Source of the DNA: Combretum micranthum
Lineage: Eukaryota > Streptophyta > Magnoliopsida > Myrtales > Combretaceae
Length of the DNA: 64,000 nt
Direction: 5' to 3'
Assembly: GCA_024138025.1 (NCBI GenBank)
Contig: JAMXBD010001091.1
Coordinates: 310,001 to 374,000, forward strand
In this document: positions 61,189-64,000 of the stretch, piece by piece
Position numbering within the stretch: the stretch's first letter is position 1
Layout: each line of letters begins with the position of its first letter
Notes under the pieces: model-generated
What the model was told of the DNA's origin: nothing
The model's input: only the letters and a program-made list of their open reading frames with translations
The model's database searches: none
Program-made: the position numbers and the translations under genes

Positions 61189-62676
61189 TGTTGAGTTTCC
61201 ATAGGTTTTAAAATTATAAAGATCAAATCTTTCGCAGCGGAATTCAAAAAGAAAACCCTAACCCATTATCCATGTGTATTGATTAGATTAAAATAAAATA
61301 AATAGTTTGATTTCGTACCTCTAAAAGCTTGAAACTTGAAATCAATTTGCAGATCAGATCTGTAGGTATCCCGAAATCACAATACCCTCTACGGTATCCA
61401 CACGAATGAGCACTCTTCAAAAGGATCCTTCACGTGCTAGCGTGATTTAGAACATTTCTAGATGATATTGGGATTTTCACACACTACTCTTCGTGCTTCA
61501 CTCTTTAGGGTTTGTAAATTTTCTCTGCCAGTCTAATGTCAACAGACAAGTCGTTAACCCTAAAGAAATCTCTTTATGTGCTTTTTTTACTAATGTCATT
61601 CTCACATGAATAATGACATTAGTGTCCCTTAATCCAATTAGGGATAATATTTCTTAAAATATAATTCTTGCACATAACAATGTAATAATTTATTATTATT
61701 CTTAATAATAATAAATTATTATTCCTACAAGACATTAAATTTAGTCCACGATCCTTTAATTTTTATTATTCTTAATAATAATAAATTATTTTTCCCACAA
61801 GACATTAAATTTAGTTCATGATCCTTTTGACTCGTTCTTTTGTGTGTGACCCTATAGGTTTACTTAATATTGGCAGTTGACCTAAAACCATTTTGGTCAA
61901 CAAAACATAAGTGGCCTCTAGCAAGACATTATGTTTACTCAAATTAAGTGAAGATCGATGATCCGATTTTTATCTAATCCAAAACTATTGTCATTATCCT
62001 TTTGTCACATGATATCTAGATTGAACATAAAGCATGGATAGTGTCATCCTTATATCGTTCAATCTTATCATTTATCGATTTCTCAATGAACTGATAAAAA
62101 CAAATGAAATTGATCACACTATCAATTCATTTGAGCACGGCCATGCATTTCTCGATCTCATTTATCGAGGGGCCCAAATATATCTCTCTCACAACGAGAG
62201 GGACAAATCCCATCTTAATCACTCAACTTCCTCTAAATGATTTATATTATGCTCAATCTCAACCTTTATAATTATCCAGTTAAAAACAATGTTTAATTGA
62301 GTTGAAACATAATATTCGTCATGTTGGAATCCATGGTGATTTCATGTCTGAGGATACAATGACATTTTATTTTGAGAATCACTTATGACACTAATCCATG
62401 TAGTGATCTCAAAGCGGGTCAGTCCAGTACATAGTTCTCTAACATGTACCTATGAGTTTGATTTGTATCTCTATACAAATAAACATCACATGATTATCAA
62501 TCAAACCTCATACTAAATTTAATTCATTATTGTTCCCACAATAATGAGCATCTAGGGACATTTAGAACAATTAAATTATTCATGGATCCTATTATAAATT
62601 AAACATGCAAACAATATAATAGAAATGTTTATGAATGACTATATCCAGTAATTGGCCTAGGGCACAATCACCAACA
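61189..62676 (-). mobile_element. Copia-type solo LTR (1.5 kb)
   Basis: Starts TGTTGAGTTTCC and ends GGGCACAATCACCAACA on the + strand, with a perfect 5-bp duplication TAATA (61184-61188 and 62677-62681). On the minus strand it begins TGTTGGTGATTGTGCCC, a common copia LTR start. No internal coding or second LTR is seen. The 68-residue frame at 62034-62240 is not a recognised protein. Confidence 0.83.
61690..61829. repeat. 70-bp tandem duplication inside the solo LTR
   Basis: TTATTCTTAATAATAATAAA starts at about 61697 and again at about 61767. Both are followed by CAAGACATTAAATTTAGT and GATCCTTT. Each unit contains an AT-rich palindrome. Confidence 0.85.
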
Positions 62677-62681
62677 TAATA

Positions 62682-63085
62682 TATCTGAATTACTCACCTA
62701 CTCATTTTGGTCTAATTGTAATAGTCGGCTGGAAAATCCTTAATAGTATTGAGGTCACCTATTGAGATAAATAAAATATTCATTAAGAAGACATAAATTA
62801 TATAACTAACTCCTATGAGTGTCTAAGTGTCCTATATGGGTATTTGATTTTACTCTTATTACCTTTATTGGTCTTTTAATAGTCTTATAGTAACAATTAT
62901 TATTTAATATTTTATTTTCATTTTGTTTTCTTGATTTTATTTGATATTTATATTTTTATTGGGTAGTTGTAGAGTTAGTATTTAACAGATTAATATTTTA
63001 TCATTACTATTATTATTACTTTTATATTATTTCTTAGTTGACCTATTATGGTAACTAATATTTATTTTCTATCGTTTAGTTTTAT
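62682..63085. other. Intergenic DNA without recognised features
   Basis: AT-rich, no support for any feature. Confidence 0.5.
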
Positions 63086-63247
63086 CACTACAAGAAAACT
63101 GGGTTTTAAAGAAAAAAATTATGTCTCTAAATGTAAAATTCTATCGCAAAAAACATCGTCACAAATTTTATTTGTAAAATATAATAACTACAATTTCTAA
63201 TTTCCGTAGCAAATTTTTTATCTCTAAAGGCTTGTTTTCTTATAATG
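63086..63247. mobile_element. CACTA-type MITE, copy 3
   Basis: 162 bp, CACTACAAGAAAACTGGG to GTTTTCTTATAATG. The last 14 bases are the inverted match of the first 14 with two changes. A perfect 3-bp duplication TAT flanks it (63083-63085 and 63248-63250), as CACTA elements produce. The interior has the family word ACATCGTCACAAATTTT. Confidence 0.85.
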
Positions 63248-63597
63248 TATCGTATTTCTCTTGATCTACTTTATATGATTATCTTGTTATTTTTAGAAAT
63301 CACATTATTCATAATTTTCGTTTATTCTAAATTTCCATTCTTGTATATTTATTTATATAAGACAAGTATTAAACAATTATCATGATCTATTCTTATTCGT
63401 TTAATATAGTAATAGCAATAGTTTCCAATGGTTTTTAGAGTTTAATGTTTCACAAATATCACACTTATTATTCTTAAAATATTTGTACTTATTTATTTAT
63501 TAAATTTGTTATGTTTCTCTCTAATATATATACATATAACATATATTTTATATATCATCAGTTTTGGAAAAAACAGACTTCATTCAAAGAAGTTTTG

Positions 63598-63900
63598 CAT
63601 GTATGCCAGCATTCTACGCTGCCAGCATTGAATCTCAGGATGCCGGTATTCATGTACTTTTTACACGCTTCAAGTATCAGTGTACACTGGCTTTGAAGGA
63701 TGCTAGTGTACAACATACGCCAACACCAACACCGCTGATGTAGAACCTTGAATTGCCGGTGTTCGTTCATTTTACGAAAAAAAAATATTACGCAGCTTCT
63801 ATGTCTAATGTATACCGTCTCAACACTGCCGGCTTATCCATGTACACCGCTGGCGTTAGGCACTTACACTACCGGCATAGAGCCAGTGTTGGCACTATTC
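63598..63900. repeat. Cluster of short GCCGGC-type repeats
   Basis: About ten copies, in both orientations, of words like CTGCCAGCATT, TGCCGGTGTT, AACACTGCCGGC, ACACCGCTGGCG and ACACTACCGGCA in 300 bp of otherwise AT-rich DNA. This looks like the subterminal binding-site array of a CACTA-type transposon, but no terminal CACTA belonging to it was identified. Frames here run through the repeats and are not called. Confidence 0.55.
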
Positions 63901-64000
63901 ATTATCTTCTTCAATTTTCTTCCGTTCGTAACTTATTTTTCTTATAACATATACATGTTATGCTTGTGTTTAAACTTCTTCTAAGTGTTTATACATACTT

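Overview
The window is AT-rich plant nuclear DNA, almost certainly from a eudicot. It holds one recognisable host gene, and most of the rest is transposon-derived. No rRNA, CRISPR array, operon or credible tRNA gene was seen. The host gene is a three-exon NAC-domain transcription factor (52004-57768, + strand, 348 aa). Its sequence and C-terminal motifs place it with VND7, the master switch for xylem vessel differentiation.

Layout. 1-6523: a young Ty1/copia element on the minus strand, its outer LTR cut by the window edge, with a frameshift between its gag-integrase and RT-RNase H frames. 6524-23536: AT-rich intergenic DNA with small transposons: several hAT-like elements with 8-bp target duplications, one CACTA-type MITE, one Mutator-like MITE, one further MITE, and three GAGTA-centred palindromes. 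23537-42697: a nested block of about 19 kb. Its outermost layer is a long, non-coding LTR retrotransposon (E, minus strand). The left LTR of E contains a MITE that is itself split by a short non-autonomous LTR element with target duplication CATAA. The right LTR of E contains two solo LTRs of about 4.5 kb in opposite orientations (target duplications TAATC and ATATA), one of which contains a hAT-like element. 45690-48900: a decayed copia gag/protease/integrase fragment followed by a diverged relative of the E LTR, itself carrying a GC-rich hAT-like element.

48900-58100: the VND7-like locus. A TATA box and pyrimidine-rich leader lie 2 kb upstream of the ATG, which suggests a long 5' UTR intron. 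Intron 1 (3.3 kb) and intron 2 (1.4 kb) carry MITEs and a solo LTR. 59003-64000: another hAT-like element related to the one at 18306, a copia-type solo LTR, a third CACTA-type MITE with an intact 3-bp duplication, and a cluster of short GCCGGC-type repeats running toward the right edge.

The strongest observations are structural: the reconstructable order of nested insertions, the series of hAT-like elements sharing one terminal design, the 39-bp repeat expansion in only one LTR of the short retroelement, and the head-to-head solo LTRs forming a large inverted repeat. All boundaries were read by eye. No database search was possible, so superfamily names rest on termini, target duplications and primer sites.
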